A stretch of DNA of 64,000 bases from an uncultured Faecalibacterium sp. (GTDB taxonomy: Bacteria; Bacillota; Clostridia; Oscillospirales; Ruminococcaceae). Within the stretch, counting starts at the first letter, position 1. Each line of letters begins with the position of its first letter. Below, piece by piece: positions 35,698 through 44,899 of the stretch. The notes under the pieces are model-generated. The model worked only from the letters and a program-made list of their open reading frames with translations. It was not told the origin of the DNA and searched no databases. A program made the position numbers and the translations under genes. The stretch covers positions 62,001 through 126,000 of the forward strand of contig CAKSZS010000001.1 of the NCBI GenBank assembly GCA_934525845.1. Direction: 5' to 3'.

Positions 35698-37305
35698 ATG
35701 AAGATCACGTTTCTGGGCGCGAATCATGAGGTCACCGGCAGCTGTACGATGCTGGAAGCCGCCGGGCGGCGGTTCCTCATCGACTGCGGCATGGAACAGG
35801 GCAAGGATGTGTATGAAAATCAGCCCATTCCGGTGGCACCCGGCGAGATCGACTGGGTGCTGGCGACCCATGCCCACATCGACCATACCGGCCTGCTGCC
35901 GCTGCTGGTGCGCAACGGCTTCCGGGGCAAAATTTATGCCACCAATCCCACCGTGGAACTGTGCGGCATCATGCTGCGGGACTCCGCGCACATCCAGGAG
36001 TTTGAGGCCGAGTGGAAGAACCGCAAGGGCAAACGCTCCGGTGCAGAACCGGTGGAGCCAATGTATACCGTGCAGGACGCCGAAGCGGCCATGAAGCTGT
36101 TCGTGGGCGTGGAGTACGACCGGCGCGTGGAGCTGGCCCCGGGCATTGAGGTGCGGTTCATCGATGTGGGCCACCTGCTGGGATCTGCCAGCATTGAGCT
36201 GTGGATCACGGAAGGGGAGACCACCACCAAGCTGGTCTTCTCCGGCGATATCGGCAACCTGGATCAGCCCATCATCAAGGACCCGACCTACATCCGGGAA
36301 GCAGACTATGTTTTCATGGAGTCCACCTACGGCGACCGGCTCCACGATGCCCGGCCGGATTATGTACAGGAACTGGCGAAGATCCTGCAACGCACCTTTG
36401 ACCGGGGCGGCAATGTGGTCATCCCCAGCTTTGCAGTGGGCCGCACCCAGGAAATGCTGTACTTCCTGCGGGAGATCAAGGAACAGGGCCTGGTGAAGGG
36501 ACACGGCAATTTCCCGGTGTACATCGACAGCCCGCTGGCCATTGAGGCCACCCGCATCTTCAAGGATACCGACCCGGACTGCTTCGACGAGGAGACCCGG
36601 GCACTGCTGGCCCAGGGCATCGACCCCATCGGGGTGCCGGGCCTGCACGTCAGCGTGACCAGTGACGAATCCCGCATGATCAACTCGGATCGGGTGCCCA
36701 AGGTCATTTTGTCCGCCAGTGGGATGTGCGAGGCGGGCCGCATCCGCCACCACCTCAAGCACAACCTGTGGCGTCCCGAGTGCACCATCCTGTTTGTGGG
36801 CTATCAGGCTGTGGGCACGCTGGGCCGCACCCTCATCGATGGAGCCACGACCGTCAAGCTGTTCGGCGAACCCATCGAGGTGCAGGCGGAGATCTGCCAG
36901 CTCACCGGAATGTCCGGCCACGCAGACAAGAACGGCCTGCTGCACTGGGTGGGATCCTTTGCAGAAAAGCCCAAGCGGGTGTTCGTGATCCACGGCGAGG
37001 ACGAAGTGGAAAACATATTTGTGGATACCCTGACCCAGAAAGGCTTCACCGCCTGTGCGCCCTACAATGGTGCGCAGTGGGCCATTGGAGCCGAGGGAGC
37101 CGTCTGCCTGCAGGAGGGCACCCGGGTGCGCATCGAGCACAAGGCGTCCGAGGGCCAGAGCCGCGCTGCCAGCGTGTTCCAGCGTCTGGTCAGCGCCGGC
37201 AAGCGGCTGCTGCGGGTCATCGAGCACAACGAGGGCGGCGCCAACAAGGACCTGGCCAAGTTCGCAGACCAGATCAACGCCCTGTGCGACAAGTGGGACC
37301 GATAA
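35698..37305 (+). CDS. MBL-fold / beta-CASP RNA-processing exonuclease
   Basis: 535 residues. ATG 35698 (MKITFLGANHEVTGSCTML) follows CCGGAGGTG. The zinc motif ATHAHIDHTG, then FSGDIGNLDQPI and the beta-CASP motifs (YVFMESTYGDR, VIPSFAVGRTQEML, ILSASGMCEAGRIRHHL) and C-terminal MSGHADKNGLL identify an RNase J/CPSF-73-type nuclease. It is closer to the YsiA/Rv2752-like 'MBL fold RNA metabolism' group than to RNase J, since it lacks the long RNase J C-terminal domain. The C-terminal 50 residues form a helical tail. The natural RNA substrates are unknown. Confidence 0.88.
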   Translation: MKITFLGANHEVTGSCTMLEAAGRRFLIDCGMEQGKDVYENQPIPVAPGEIDWVLATHAHIDHTGLLPLLVRNGFRGKIYATNPTVELCGIMLRDSAHIQEFEAEWKNRKGKRSGAEPVEPMYTVQDAEAAMKLFVGVEYDRRVELAPGIEVRFIDVGHLLGSASIELWITEGETTTKLVFSGDIGNLDQPIIKDPTYIREADYVFMESTYGDRLHDARPDYVQELAKILQRTFDRGGNVVIPSFAVGRTQEMLYFLREIKEQGLVKGHGNFPVYIDSPLAIEATRIFKDTDPDCFDEETRALLAQGIDPIGVPGLHVSVTSDESRMINSDRVPKVILSASGMCEAGRIRHHLKHNLWRPECTILFVGYQAVGTLGRTLIDGATTVKLFGEPIEVQAEICQLTGMSGHADKNGLLHWVGSFAEKPKRVFVIHGEDEVENIFVDTLTQKGFTACAPYNGAQWAIGAEGAVCLQEGTRVRIEHKASEGQSRAASVFQRLVSAGKRLLRVIEHNEGGANKDLAKFADQINALCDKWDR

Positions 37306-37313
37306 GACAAAAC

Positions 37314-37348
37314 AAAAGCACCGTGACTCCGAAGAGCCACGGTGCTTT
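37314..37348. terminator. Bidirectional terminator
   Basis: AAAAGCACCGTG and CACGGTGCTTTT form a symmetric stem with A-runs 5' and T-runs 3', so it can end both the nuclease mRNA (plus) and the tRNA-Gly transcript (minus). Confidence 0.88.
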
Positions 37349-37353
37349 TTGTA

Positions 37354-37428
37354 TGGAGCGGGCAATGGGAATCGAACCCACCTCCTCAGCTTGGAAGGCT
37401 GATATACTAGCCGATGTACGATGCCCGC
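37354..37428 (-). tRNA. tRNA-Gly (UCC)
   Basis: 75 nt including encoded CCA. Acceptor GCGGGCA/TGCCCGC, D-arm CATCGGCTAGTATATCAG-type, anticodon arm CAGCC-TTCC-AAGCTG with anticodon TCC, T-arm GGTGGG-TTCGATT-CCCATT. Discriminator T. Confidence 0.95.
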
Positions 37429-37441
37429 ACTTGCAAAAAGG

Positions 37442-37470
37442 AGTATAGCATATCTGCGGAAAAATGTCCA
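37442..37470 (-). promoter_or_regulatory. Promoter for tRNA-Gly
   Basis: On the minus strand TGGACA (37470-37465), 17-bp spacer, TATACT (37447-37442), preceded by TGC as an extended -10. Confidence 0.75.
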
Positions 37471-37508
37471 GACCCAATTTTCGGCGCAGCAAAGATGCAG
37501 AAAAGGCT

Positions 37509-37536
37509 TTGCAGCAGCGGGCCGGTCTGGTACAAT
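37509..37536 (+). promoter_or_regulatory. Promoter for the AlkD-like gene
   Basis: TTGCAG at 37509-37514, 16-bp spacer, TACAAT at 37531-37536; ATG at 37560. Confidence 0.7.
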
Positions 37537-37559
37537 GAGAAAGAACAAGGAGAGTGCCT

Positions 37560-38255
37560 ATGACGCAGGAAACCGAATGCATCCGCGCCCGGCTGTTTGC
37601 CCTGCAGGACGAAGGCTACCGGGCCTTTCACAGCAGGCTGATGCCCACCGTCCCGCCGGAAACGGTCATCGGGGTGCGGGTGCCTGCCCTGCGCAGGCTG
37701 GCCAAGCGGCTGGCCGGAACGCCGCAGGCGGAAGCCTTCCTGCAGGAGCTGCCGCACACCTACTATGAGGAAAACAACCTCCACGCCTTTCTGCTGGAAT
37801 CCATCCGGGATTACGATGCGGCGCTGGCGGCAACGGAAAAATTTCTGCCCTACATCGACAATTGGGCCACCTGCGACAGCTTCTGCCCCAAGGTGTTCGC
37901 CAAACATAAGAAAGAACTGCTCCCGGTGCTCCGGCGGTGGATGGCTTCCGACCACCCCTACACGGTGCGCTATGGGATGGAGATGCTGATGCGGTATTAT
38001 CTGGACGAGGACTTCCGCCCGGAACACCTGGCCTGGGCGGCGGCGGTGCACAGCGGGGAATACTACATCAATATGATGCGGGCCTGGTACTTTGCCACGG
38101 CGCTGGCCAAGCAGCCGGAAGCGGCGCTGCCTTGGCTGACCGCGCGGCGGCTGGACGTCTGGACCCACAACAAGACGATCCAAAAGGCCGTGGAAAGCTC
38201 CCGCATCCCGGCGGAAACCAAGGCGTTTCTGCGTACCCTGCGGGTGCGTTCATAA
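37560..38255 (+). CDS. AlkD-like DNA alkylation repair protein
   Basis: 231 residues, typical of the HEAT-repeat DNA glycosylases AlkC/AlkD. ATG 37560 follows ACAAGGAGA. Residues 45-230 are consecutive helical pairs; recognisable segments are VIGVRVPALRRLAKRL, FLPYIDNWATCDSFCPKVF (the WATCD motif of the AlkD active face), YGMEMLMRYYLDEDF and WTHNKTIQKAVESSRI. It would remove N3- and N7-alkylated purines. Cytoplasmic. Transcribed from its own promoter between tRNA-Gly and pyrH, in the place where rpsB-tsf precede pyrH in most bacteria. Confidence 0.9.
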   Translation: MTQETECIRARLFALQDEGYRAFHSRLMPTVPPETVIGVRVPALRRLAKRLAGTPQAEAFLQELPHTYYEENNLHAFLLESIRDYDAALAATEKFLPYIDNWATCDSFCPKVFAKHKKELLPVLRRWMASDHPYTVRYGMEMLMRYYLDEDFRPEHLAWAAAVHSGEYYINMMRAWYFATALAKQPEAALPWLTARRLDVWTHNKTIQKAVESSRIPAETKAFLRTLRVRS

Positions 38256-38373
38256 AAGCTTCCCGATTTGCGGAGCGATTGCCTGTTTACTTTACGCGCA
38301 TTTTATTGTAAAATAGGCTAGAATAAAATGCCGGGAAAACCCGGCGGAAGATAAAACAGGTGGTGTTTGGATT

Positions 38374-39084
38374 ATGGCATTGAAATATCAGCGTATCCTG
38401 CTCAAGATCAGCGGCGAAGCACTGGGCGGCGAAAAAGGCATGGGCTTTGACGAGCCGACCATGGATGCGATCTGCGGCGGCGTGAAGAAGGCCCACGAGC
38501 TGGGCGTTCAGATCGGCATTGTGGTCGGCGGCGGCAATTTTTGGCGCGGCCGTTCCAGCGGTAAGATGGAGCGCACCCTGGCCGATAAGATCGGTATGCT
38601 GGCAACGGTGATGAACGCACTGGCTGTCTCCGATAAGCTGGAGCAGCTGGGTGTGCCCACCGAGGTGTTCACTTCCATTACCATGCCGCAGGTGGCCCCG
38701 GCCTTTACCCGCAAGGACGCTCTGCGCGCCATGGAAGAGGGCAAGATCGCCGTTTTCGGCGGCGGCACCGGCAACCCCTTCTTCTCCACCGATACGGCTA
38801 CGGCTCTGCGTGCGGTCGAGGTGAGCGCGGATGTGATGTTCAAGGCCACCATGGTGGACGGCGTTTACGACAAGGACCCCCACAAGTACCCGGATGCCAA
38901 GAAGTACGATACCCTCACCTTCACCAAGGTGCTGGAAGACCAGCTGGCCGTCATGGACGGCACCGCAGCTACGCTGTGCCGCGACAACAAACTGCCCATC
39001 CTGGTGTTCGACCTGGCCGACCCTGACAACATTGCCAAGGCTGTGCAGGGCGAGAATGTGGGTACGCTGGTCTACGAGGGCTGA
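38374..39084 (+). CDS. pyrH: UMP kinase
   Basis: 236 residues, a full-length amino-acid-kinase-fold protein. Motifs are LLKISGEALGG, VVGGGNFWRG, the FGGGTGNPFFSTDTAT segment and MVDGVYDKDPHKYPDAKKYD. It converts UMP to UDP. It starts the conserved pyrH-frr-uppS-cdsA-dxr-rseP-ispG-polC order. ATG 38374 lies behind AACAGGTGG. A possible -10 (TAGAAT, 38319-38324) lies upstream without a good -35. Confidence 0.96.
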   Translation: MALKYQRILLKISGEALGGEKGMGFDEPTMDAICGGVKKAHELGVQIGIVVGGGNFWRGRSSGKMERTLADKIGMLATVMNALAVSDKLEQLGVPTEVFTSITMPQVAPAFTRKDALRAMEEGKIAVFGGGTGNPFFSTDTATALRAVEVSADVMFKATMVDGVYDKDPHKYPDAKKYDTLTFTKVLEDQLAVMDGTAATLCRDNKLPILVFDLADPDNIAKAVQGENVGTLVYEG

Positions 39085-39182
39085 TGGCATAGCCCTCTTT
39101 GCAGCCTCATACATTTTAAGGCAGTGCTCTGTGCGCGGCCTTATCCCCATTGAACAACAAAAAGGAATAGGAGACTACGACA

Positions 39183-39737
39183 ATGAGCAGCAACACCAAG
39201 GTTTACGAAGACAAGATGAAGAGCTCTGTGGAGCATCTGGGCCGCGAGCTGGCCGCTGTGCGCGCAGGCCGTGCAAACCCCGCTGTGCTGGATAAGGTCA
39301 CCGTGGATTACTACGGCGCTCCCACTCCCATCCAGCAGGTGGCATCCGTGGCCGTCAGCGAGGCCCGCACCCTGACCATCACCCCCTGGGACCGCACCCT
39401 GCTGCGCGCCATCAGCAAGGCCATCATGGCCAGTGATGTGGGCATCAACCCCATCGATGACGGTCAGACCATCCGTCTGAACTTCCCGGCACCCACCGAG
39501 GAGCGCCGCAAGCAGCTGGCCAAGGAGGTCTCCAAGCTGGGCGAGGAGGCCAAGGTGGCCGTGCGCAACATCCGCCGTGAGGCCATGGACAAGGCCAAGG
39601 CCATGAAGAAGGCCGGCGAGCTGACCGAGGACAGCCAGAAGACCATGGAAGAGGATGTCCAGAAGCTGACCGATAAGTATATCAAGAACATCGACGCGGC
39701 CGTGGAAGAAAAGCAGAAGGAGATCATGTCCGTCTGA
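39183..39737 (+). CDS. frr: Ribosome recycling factor
   Basis: 184 residues, canonical length. The N-terminal helix KMKSSVEHLGRELAAVRAGRANPAVLDKV is diagnostic, with the conserved YYGAPTPIQQVASV and the terminal helix KLTDKYIKNIDAAVEEKQKEIM. Together with EF-G it splits post-termination ribosomes. ATG 39183 follows AAGGAATAGGAG. It is followed by an imperfect terminator before uppS, probably leaky. Confidence 0.97.
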   Translation: MSSNTKVYEDKMKSSVEHLGRELAAVRAGRANPAVLDKVTVDYYGAPTPIQQVASVAVSEARTLTITPWDRTLLRAISKAIMASDVGINPIDDGQTIRLNFPAPTEERRKQLAKEVSKLGEEAKVAVRNIRREAMDKAKAMKKAGELTEDSQKTMEEDVQKLTDKYIKNIDAAVEEKQKEIMSV

Positions 39738-39767
39738 TCGACCGCGCACAAACGCGAAAATCAAAGG

Positions 39768-39804
39768 GTGCCGTGCGCTGATTGAGAAAGTGCGCGGCAC
39801 TTTT
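39768..39804 (+). terminator. Probable partial terminator between frr and uppS
   Basis: GTGCCGTGCGC (39768-39778) pairs with GTGCGCGGCAC (39790-39800), with G-U pairs, followed by only TTTTG. The downstream genes have no separate promoter, so read-through is likely. Confidence 0.6.
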
Positions 39805-39838
39805 GTTGAAGGGCGGCATCGGCTGCCGGGAGGAAAGA

Positions 39839-40552
39839 ATGGCGCACCCGAAAGAATTTGCCGAGGGGCTTTCCATCGGCATCATCATGGACGGCAATGG
39901 CCGCTGGGCCAAGAACCGGGGCCTGCCCCGCACCGCTGGGCACAAAAAGGGCGCGGAGGTGTTCAGCGACATTGCAGATTACTGCGATGAGCTGGGCGTC
40001 TCGTCCGTGTACTTCTATGCGTTTTCCACCGAGAACTGGAAGCGCCCGCTGGAAGAAGTCAACGCCATCATGCGGCTGTTCGGCGAGTATCTGCTCAAGG
40101 GCTTTGACTACAAGAACCGCAACATCCGCATCAGGTTCATGGGTGACCGCACCGTGCTGGACGAGAAGCTGCAGCAGCTGATGAACAAACTGGAAGCGGA
40201 CTCTTCGGTCAAGACCGGCATGACCCTGAACATCGCCATCAACTACGGCGGACGGCCGGAGATCGTGCGGGCGGCACAGGCGCTGGCCGCAAAAGCCGCC
40301 GCCGGAGAGATCGCCCCGGCGGACATCACCGAGCAGGCCCTGAGCGATGCGATGTACACGGCCGGGCAGAAGGACCCGGATTTCATCCTGCGTCCCAGCG
40401 GAGAAAAGCGGCTGTCCAACTTCATGCTCTGGCAGGCGGCTTACTCCGAACTGGTGGAAATGGACGTTCTGTGGCCGGATTTCACGCGGGATGACCTGGA
40501 TGCCGCCATCGAAGAGTTCAACCATCGTTCCCGCCGCTTCGGCGGGCTGTAA
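39839..40552 (+). CDS. uppS: Isoprenyl (undecaprenyl diphosphate) synthase
   Basis: 237 residues. ATG 39839 follows CGGGAGGAAAG. The cis-prenyltransferase active site IIMDGNGRWAKNRGLPRTAGHKKG is complete, as are YFYAFSTENWKRP and the C-terminal DPDFILRPSGEKRLSNFMLWQ. It extends farnesyl diphosphate to the C55 carrier lipid for peptidoglycan. It uses the product of the MEP genes found in this window (ispDF, dxr, ispG). Confidence 0.96.
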   Translation: MAHPKEFAEGLSIGIIMDGNGRWAKNRGLPRTAGHKKGAEVFSDIADYCDELGVSSVYFYAFSTENWKRPLEEVNAIMRLFGEYLLKGFDYKNRNIRIRFMGDRTVLDEKLQQLMNKLEADSSVKTGMTLNIAINYGGRPEIVRAAQALAAKAAAGEIAPADITEQALSDAMYTAGQKDPDFILRPSGEKRLSNFMLWQAAYSELVEMDVLWPDFTRDDLDAAIEEFNHRSRRFGGL

Positions 40553-40663
40553 AAACAACCAACGGATCCTGCGCACAGGCGCAGACCCGGCACGGCCCGA
40601 TTGTTCCTCAGGCCGCAGGGGATGCAATGCACCTTTCCGGGAGAACAAAGGAGAACAAAACCT

Positions 40664-41524
40664 ATGAAAACACGCATTATTACTGCACTCGTGGGCATCG
40701 TCGTCCTCATCGGCGTCATGTTCACGTTCAACACGCTGATCTTCAATCTGGTCATTGCAGCGATCACACTCATTGCCATCCACGAGATCTACAACGCACT
40801 GGGCTTTGAAAAGAAGGATTGGCTGATGTACGCGGTCCTGGTGCCGTATACCCTGCTGGTGATGACTTCCAACTATTCGGTCATGCGCCGTCTGGTCATG
40901 CCGGTGTCCTTTGTGCTGGTCACGTTTTACGCCATCTATCTGGTGGTGCGCAACGGAACCATCAGCTACCAGAAGGCCAGCGGTCTGCTTGTGTTTTCGG
41001 GCATCGTGATCTTCTGCTTCTACTCCTTTATCCGGCTCAAAGAACTGCTGCCGGTGGAAGTGTTTGGCTATGATGCCGTGTTCTTCATCCTGCTCATCCT
41101 GTGCTTTGCCTGGGGCGGCGACACCTGCGCCTACTTTGCGGGCCGCGCCTTCGGCAAGCACAAGCTGTGCCCGGTGGTCAGCCCCAAAAAGACCGTGGAA
41201 GGTGCCATCGGCGGCGTGCTGGGCACCATGGCGTTCGGCGTGATCGCTACCCTGATTTATTCTGTGGCTGCAGACCGCATGGAAGCCTTCACCCGCTCCA
41301 ACATCGGCGTGTCCATGTACGTTATCATTGCGCTGCTGGGCTGTGTGGCAGCGGTGCTGGGCATCTACGGCGACCTGTTCGCCAGCGTGGTCAAGCGCCA
41401 GTGCGGCATCAAGGATTACGGCACCATCTTCCCGGGACACGGCGGCATTCTGGACCGCTTTGACAGCGTGATGTTCATTGCGCCGTTCGTTACCATGGTG
41501 ATCACGGCAGTGTTCTATCGTTAA
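40664..41524 (+). CDS. cdsA: Phosphatidate cytidylyltransferase
   Basis: 286 residues. ATG 40664 (MKTRIITALVGIVV) follows ACAAAGGAGAAC. About eight hydrophobic helices cover the sequence. The CDS signature is intact near the C-terminus: GHGGILDRFDSVMFIAPF, and the ACTG loop-like KKTVEGAIGG precedes it. It makes CDP-diacylglycerol from phosphatidate and CTP, the branch point of phospholipid synthesis. dxr follows after 24 bp. Confidence 0.95.
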   Translation: MKTRIITALVGIVVLIGVMFTFNTLIFNLVIAAITLIAIHEIYNALGFEKKDWLMYAVLVPYTLLVMTSNYSVMRRLVMPVSFVLVTFYAIYLVVRNGTISYQKASGLLVFSGIVIFCFYSFIRLKELLPVEVFGYDAVFFILLILCFAWGGDTCAYFAGRAFGKHKLCPVVSPKKTVEGAIGGVLGTMAFGVIATLIYSVAADRMEAFTRSNIGVSMYVIIALLGCVAAVLGIYGDLFASVVKRQCGIKDYGTIFPGHGGILDRFDSVMFIAPFVTMVITAVFYR

Positions 41525-41548
41525 AAAGCCGACAGGAGGCAGCAGAAA

Positions 41549-42700
41549 ATGGCAAAGAAAATTACGCTTCTGGGGTCTACCGGTTCCATCGGCACCCAGA
41601 GCCTGGATGTGATCCGTGCACAGGGCTATGAGGTGTTCGGCCTGTCGGCCAACCGGCAGGTGGACAAAATCTTGCAGCAAGTCGAGGAGTTCCATCCGAA
41701 ATACGTCTGCATGACCGACCCGGATGCCGCTGCCCGGCTGGACGCGGCGCTGGCCGGCCGTGCCGACGCGCCCAAGCTGCTCACCGGCCCGGAGGGTCTG
41801 CGGGAGCTGGCTGCGCTGGACGGCCCGGACGTGGTGCTGAACAGTGTGGTGGGCATCGCCGGCCTGGGGGCCAGCCTGACCGCCATCGAGAGCGGCCACG
41901 ATCTGGCACTGGCCAACAAGGAAAGCCTGGTTACCGGCGGTCATCTGGTGACCCAGGCGGTGGCAAAGCACGGAGTGCAGCTGCTGCCCGTGGACAGCGA
42001 GCATTCTGCCATCTTCCAGTGCCTGCAGGACAAAGAAAGCGCCCCCAGCCTGACCAAAATTCTGCTGACCGCGTCCGGCGGCCCCTTCTTCGGCATGAAG
42101 ACGGAAGAACTGCGCACCAAGACCAAGGCGGATGCCCTCAAACATCCCAACTGGAACATGGGGGCCAAGATCACCATCGACAGCGCCACCCTGATGAACA
42201 AAGGCCTGGAACTGATCGAAGCGGTGTGGCTGTTCGGCCTGCCGCCGGAGAAGATCCAGATCGTGGTGCAGCGCCAGAGCATCGTGCACTCGGCGGTGCA
42301 GTTCAGCGACAATTCGGTCATTGCCCAGCTGGGCGTGCCGGATATGCGCATCCCCATCCAGTACGCCCTGACCTACCCCAAGCGGGTGCCGGGCGTGGTG
42401 CCGGAGCTGGACTTTGCGGCCCTGAAGGTGCTGACCTTTGACGTGGCCGACGATGAGACCTTCCGCTGCCTGGCGGCCTGCAAAAAGGCTATCCGGAAGG
42501 GCGGTCTGGGGCCCTGCGCCGCCAACGGTGCCAATGAGGAAGCCGTCAGGCTCTTCCTGGAAGATAAGATCGGCTTTTTGGACATCGGCCGTCTGGTGGA
42601 GGCCGTTGTGGACAGCGACAGCTTCGGCGGGGACTACACCCTGGCCGATGTTTACGAATGTGACCGTATGGCAAGAGAATTCGTGCGGGCACATCTTTGA
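41549..42700 (+). CDS. dxr: 1-Deoxy-D-xylulose-5-phosphate reductoisomerase
   Basis: 383 residues. The NADPH-binding start LLGSTGSIGTQSLDVI, the catalytic and metal region LANKESLVTGGHLV and LPVDSEHSAIFQCLQ, and LLTASGGPFF are all present. The family's MGAKITIDSATLMNKGLELIEA follows. It carries out the first committed step of the MEP pathway, to 2-C-methylerythritol 4-phosphate, which IspD then uses. ATG 41549 follows GACAGGAGGCAG. rseP begins 15 bp downstream. Confidence 0.97.
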   Translation: MAKKITLLGSTGSIGTQSLDVIRAQGYEVFGLSANRQVDKILQQVEEFHPKYVCMTDPDAAARLDAALAGRADAPKLLTGPEGLRELAALDGPDVVLNSVVGIAGLGASLTAIESGHDLALANKESLVTGGHLVTQAVAKHGVQLLPVDSEHSAIFQCLQDKESAPSLTKILLTASGGPFFGMKTEELRTKTKADALKHPNWNMGAKITIDSATLMNKGLELIEAVWLFGLPPEKIQIVVQRQSIVHSAVQFSDNSVIAQLGVPDMRIPIQYALTYPKRVPGVVPELDFAALKVLTFDVADDETFRCLAACKKAIRKGGLGPCAANGANEEAVRLFLEDKIGFLDIGRLVEAVVDSDSFGGDYTLADVYECDRMAREFVRAHL

Positions 42701-42715
42701 TTTTTAGGAGAACCC

Positions 42716-43822
42716 ATGTCATTTTTGATCACTCTGATCGCGGCACTGTTTGTCTTCAGTGCGGTGATCGCTATCCACGAGTTCGGACATTTTACGGTGG
42801 CAAAGCTCTGCGGCATTCAGGTCAACGAGTTTTCCATCGGCATGGGTCCGGCGATCTGGAAAAAGATCCACAAGGGCACCCAGTACAGCCTGCGGGCCCT
42901 GCCGGTGGGCGGCTATGTGGCGCTGGAAGGAGAGGAAAGCCCTGAGAGCCAGCAGGCCGAAGCAGCCCGGGAAGACCCGGCACTGGAAAATCCCATCCCG
43001 CCGGAACAGCGCACCGGCAAGTCTTTGAACGAAGCCCCTGTCTGGCAGCGGATGCTGGTCATGGCGGCAGGTGCGTTTATGAACTTTGTGCTGGGCTTTG
43101 TGGTGCTGCTCATTCTGATCCTGGCACAGGAAGGCCCCATTACCAGCAAGACCATCTACGCCATCCAGGACGGCGCTCTCTGCGGACAGACCGGCCTGCA
43201 GGCGGGGGACGAGGTGGTGGCCGTCAACGGGCGGCGCTGCTTTGTGGCCAACGATATGATCTATGAACTGGTGCGCACCGAGCAGTACCGGGCGGACTTC
43301 ACGGTGAAGCGGAACGGCCAGACCGTGGAGCTGCCGGATGTGCAGTTCGATACCTGGCAGGATGAAGACGGACAGACCCATATGAGCCTGGGCTTTACGG
43401 TGTACGGCATTGAAAAAACGCCCCTCAGCGTGCTGAAGGAAGCAGGGAACAGTGTGCTGTACTATGGGCGCATCGTGTTCACTTCGCTGCTGGATCTGCT
43501 GAAGGGCCGGGAGAGCATCAACAACCTGTCCGGCCCGGTGGGCATCGTCAGTGCCATCGGGCAGGCGGCCAGCTACGGCTGGAAAGATCTGCTGCAGCTG
43601 CTGGTGCTCATCACCATCAATCTGGGCATCTTCAACCTGCTGCCCTTCCCGGCGCTGGACGGCGGCAAGGTGGTGTTCCTGCTCATCGAGGGCATCACCG
43701 GCCATGCGGTGCCCGAAAAACTGCAGGGCGGGTTGACTGTGGCGGCATTTGCGCTGCTGTTCGGGCTGATGCTCTTTGCAACCTATAACGATATCGTCCG
43801 CCTTGTGACAGGCGCAATGTGA
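42716..43822 (+). CDS. rseP: Site-2 intramembrane protease RseP
   Basis: 368 residues. ATG 42716 follows TTAGGAGAA. The zinc motif HEFGH lies at 21-25 in the first membrane helix, and the second active-site element (FPALDGGKVV) is near the C-terminus. One PDZ domain is between (about 140-235, GLQAGDEVVAVNGR). Membrane segments are near 1-28, 104-128, 290-315 and 335-360. RseP cuts anti-sigma factors and signal-peptide remnants within the membrane. The region about 72-100, a charged loop rich in Glu/Gln/Ala/Pro, is typical for Firmicutes. Confidence 0.95.
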   Translation: MSFLITLIAALFVFSAVIAIHEFGHFTVAKLCGIQVNEFSIGMGPAIWKKIHKGTQYSLRALPVGGYVALEGEESPESQQAEAAREDPALENPIPPEQRTGKSLNEAPVWQRMLVMAAGAFMNFVLGFVVLLILILAQEGPITSKTIYAIQDGALCGQTGLQAGDEVVAVNGRRCFVANDMIYELVRTEQYRADFTVKRNGQTVELPDVQFDTWQDEDGQTHMSLGFTVYGIEKTPLSVLKEAGNSVLYYGRIVFTSLLDLLKGRESINNLSGPVGIVSAIGQAASYGWKDLLQLLVLITINLGIFNLLPFPALDGGKVVFLLIEGITGHAVPEKLQGGLTVAAFALLFGLMLFATYNDIVRLVTGAM

Positions 43823-43841
43823 GAAGAAAGGGGAAGCTTCC

Positions 43842-44888
43842 ATGCGGCAGCTCAAACGAGAAGTAAAGATCGGTAATGTGACCATCGGCGGCAAAAATCC
43901 CATTGCCGTGCAGACCATGCTCAACGTTCCGGTGGAGGACATCGCGGGCAATGTGGCGCAGGCCAAGCGCTGTGAAGCGGCAGGCTGTCAGATTTTGCGC
44001 GTCACCTGCCCCAGCGCGGCGGACGCCAAGTGCATCGAGGCCGTGAAGAACGCGGTGAACATCCCCATCGTGGCGGACATCCACTTTGACTACAAGGCCG
44101 CGCTGGCCTGCGCCGACGTGGGCGTGGACAAGATCCGCATCAACCCCGGCAACATCGGCGACGACGACCGTGTGAAAGCGGTGGTGGACGCCTGCCAGCA
44201 GAAGAACATCCCCATCCGCATCGGCGTCAACGGCGGCAGTCTGGAAAAGCACATCCTGGCCAAGTACGGTGCCCCGACCCCGGAGGCCATGGTGGAGAGC
44301 GCCCTGTACCATGTGCACCTGCTGGAAAAGTTTGATTTCCACAACATCGTCATCTCCATCAAAAACTCCAACGTGCCCCGCATGATGGAGGCCTACCGCC
44401 AGCTCAGCGCCGTGACGGACTATCCCCTGCACGTGGGCGTGACCGAGGCCGGCACCTACCAGATGGGCCTGCTCAAGAGCGGCATGGGCATCGGCGGAAT
44501 GCTGCTGGAAGGCATCGGCGACACCATCCGGGTCTCGCTGGCCGCAGATCCGGAAAAAGAGGTGGAAGCCGGGTACAATATCCTGCGGGCGGTGGGCTTC
44601 CCGGTGGCAGGCCCTGAGGTCATCACCTGCCCGACCTGCGGCCGCACCCAGTACCCCTGCACCGAGATCGCCAACGAGGTGGAAAAGCGGCTGCAGGGCT
44701 GCAAAAAGTCCATCAAGGTGGCGGTCATGGGCTGTGTGGTCAACGGCCCCGGCGAAGCGCGGGAAGCCGACATCGGCATTGCCGGCGGCAAGGGCGAAGC
44801 CGTGCTGTTCGTCCACGGCAAGCCCGTCCGCAAGCTGACCGGGGACAACATCCTGGATCAGTTCATGGATGAAATTTATAAACTATAA
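43842..44888 (+). CDS. ispG: 4-Hydroxy-3-methylbut-2-en-1-yl diphosphate synthase
   Basis: 348 residues, the short bacterial form. [22 protein letters not shown] opens the TIM barrel, and [12 protein letters not shown] and [10 protein letters not shown] follow. The C-terminal reductase part carries the 4Fe-4S cysteines ([12 protein letters not shown] and [11 protein letters not shown]). It reduces the cyclodiphosphate made by IspF to HMBPP. ATG 43842 follows AAGAAAGGGGAA. The last conserved MEP gene (ispH) and ispE are not in the window. Confidence 0.97.
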   Translation: MRQLKREVKIGNVTIGGKNPIAVQTMLNVPVEDIAGNVAQAKRCEAAGCQILRVTCPSAADAKCIEAVKNAVNIPIVADIHFDYKAALACADVGVDKIRINPGNIGDDDRVKAVVDACQQKNIPIRIGVNGGSLEKHILAKYGAPTPEAMVESALYHVHLLEKFDFHNIVISIKNSNVPRMMEAYRQLSAVTDYPLHVGVTEAGTYQMGLLKSGMGIGGMLLEGIGDTIRVSLAADPEKEVEAGYNILRAVGFPVAGPEVITCPTCGRTQYPCTEIANEVEKRLQGCKKSIKVAVMGCVVNGPGEAREADIGIAGGKGEAVLFVHGKPVRKLTGDNILDQFMDEIYKL

Positions 44889-44899
44889 GGAGCGGTTTT

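Noticed and set aside
34000..37000. Possible CRISPR or tandem repeat arrays in this region and elsewhere
   Set aside because: No regularly spaced direct repeats were seen anywhere in the window.
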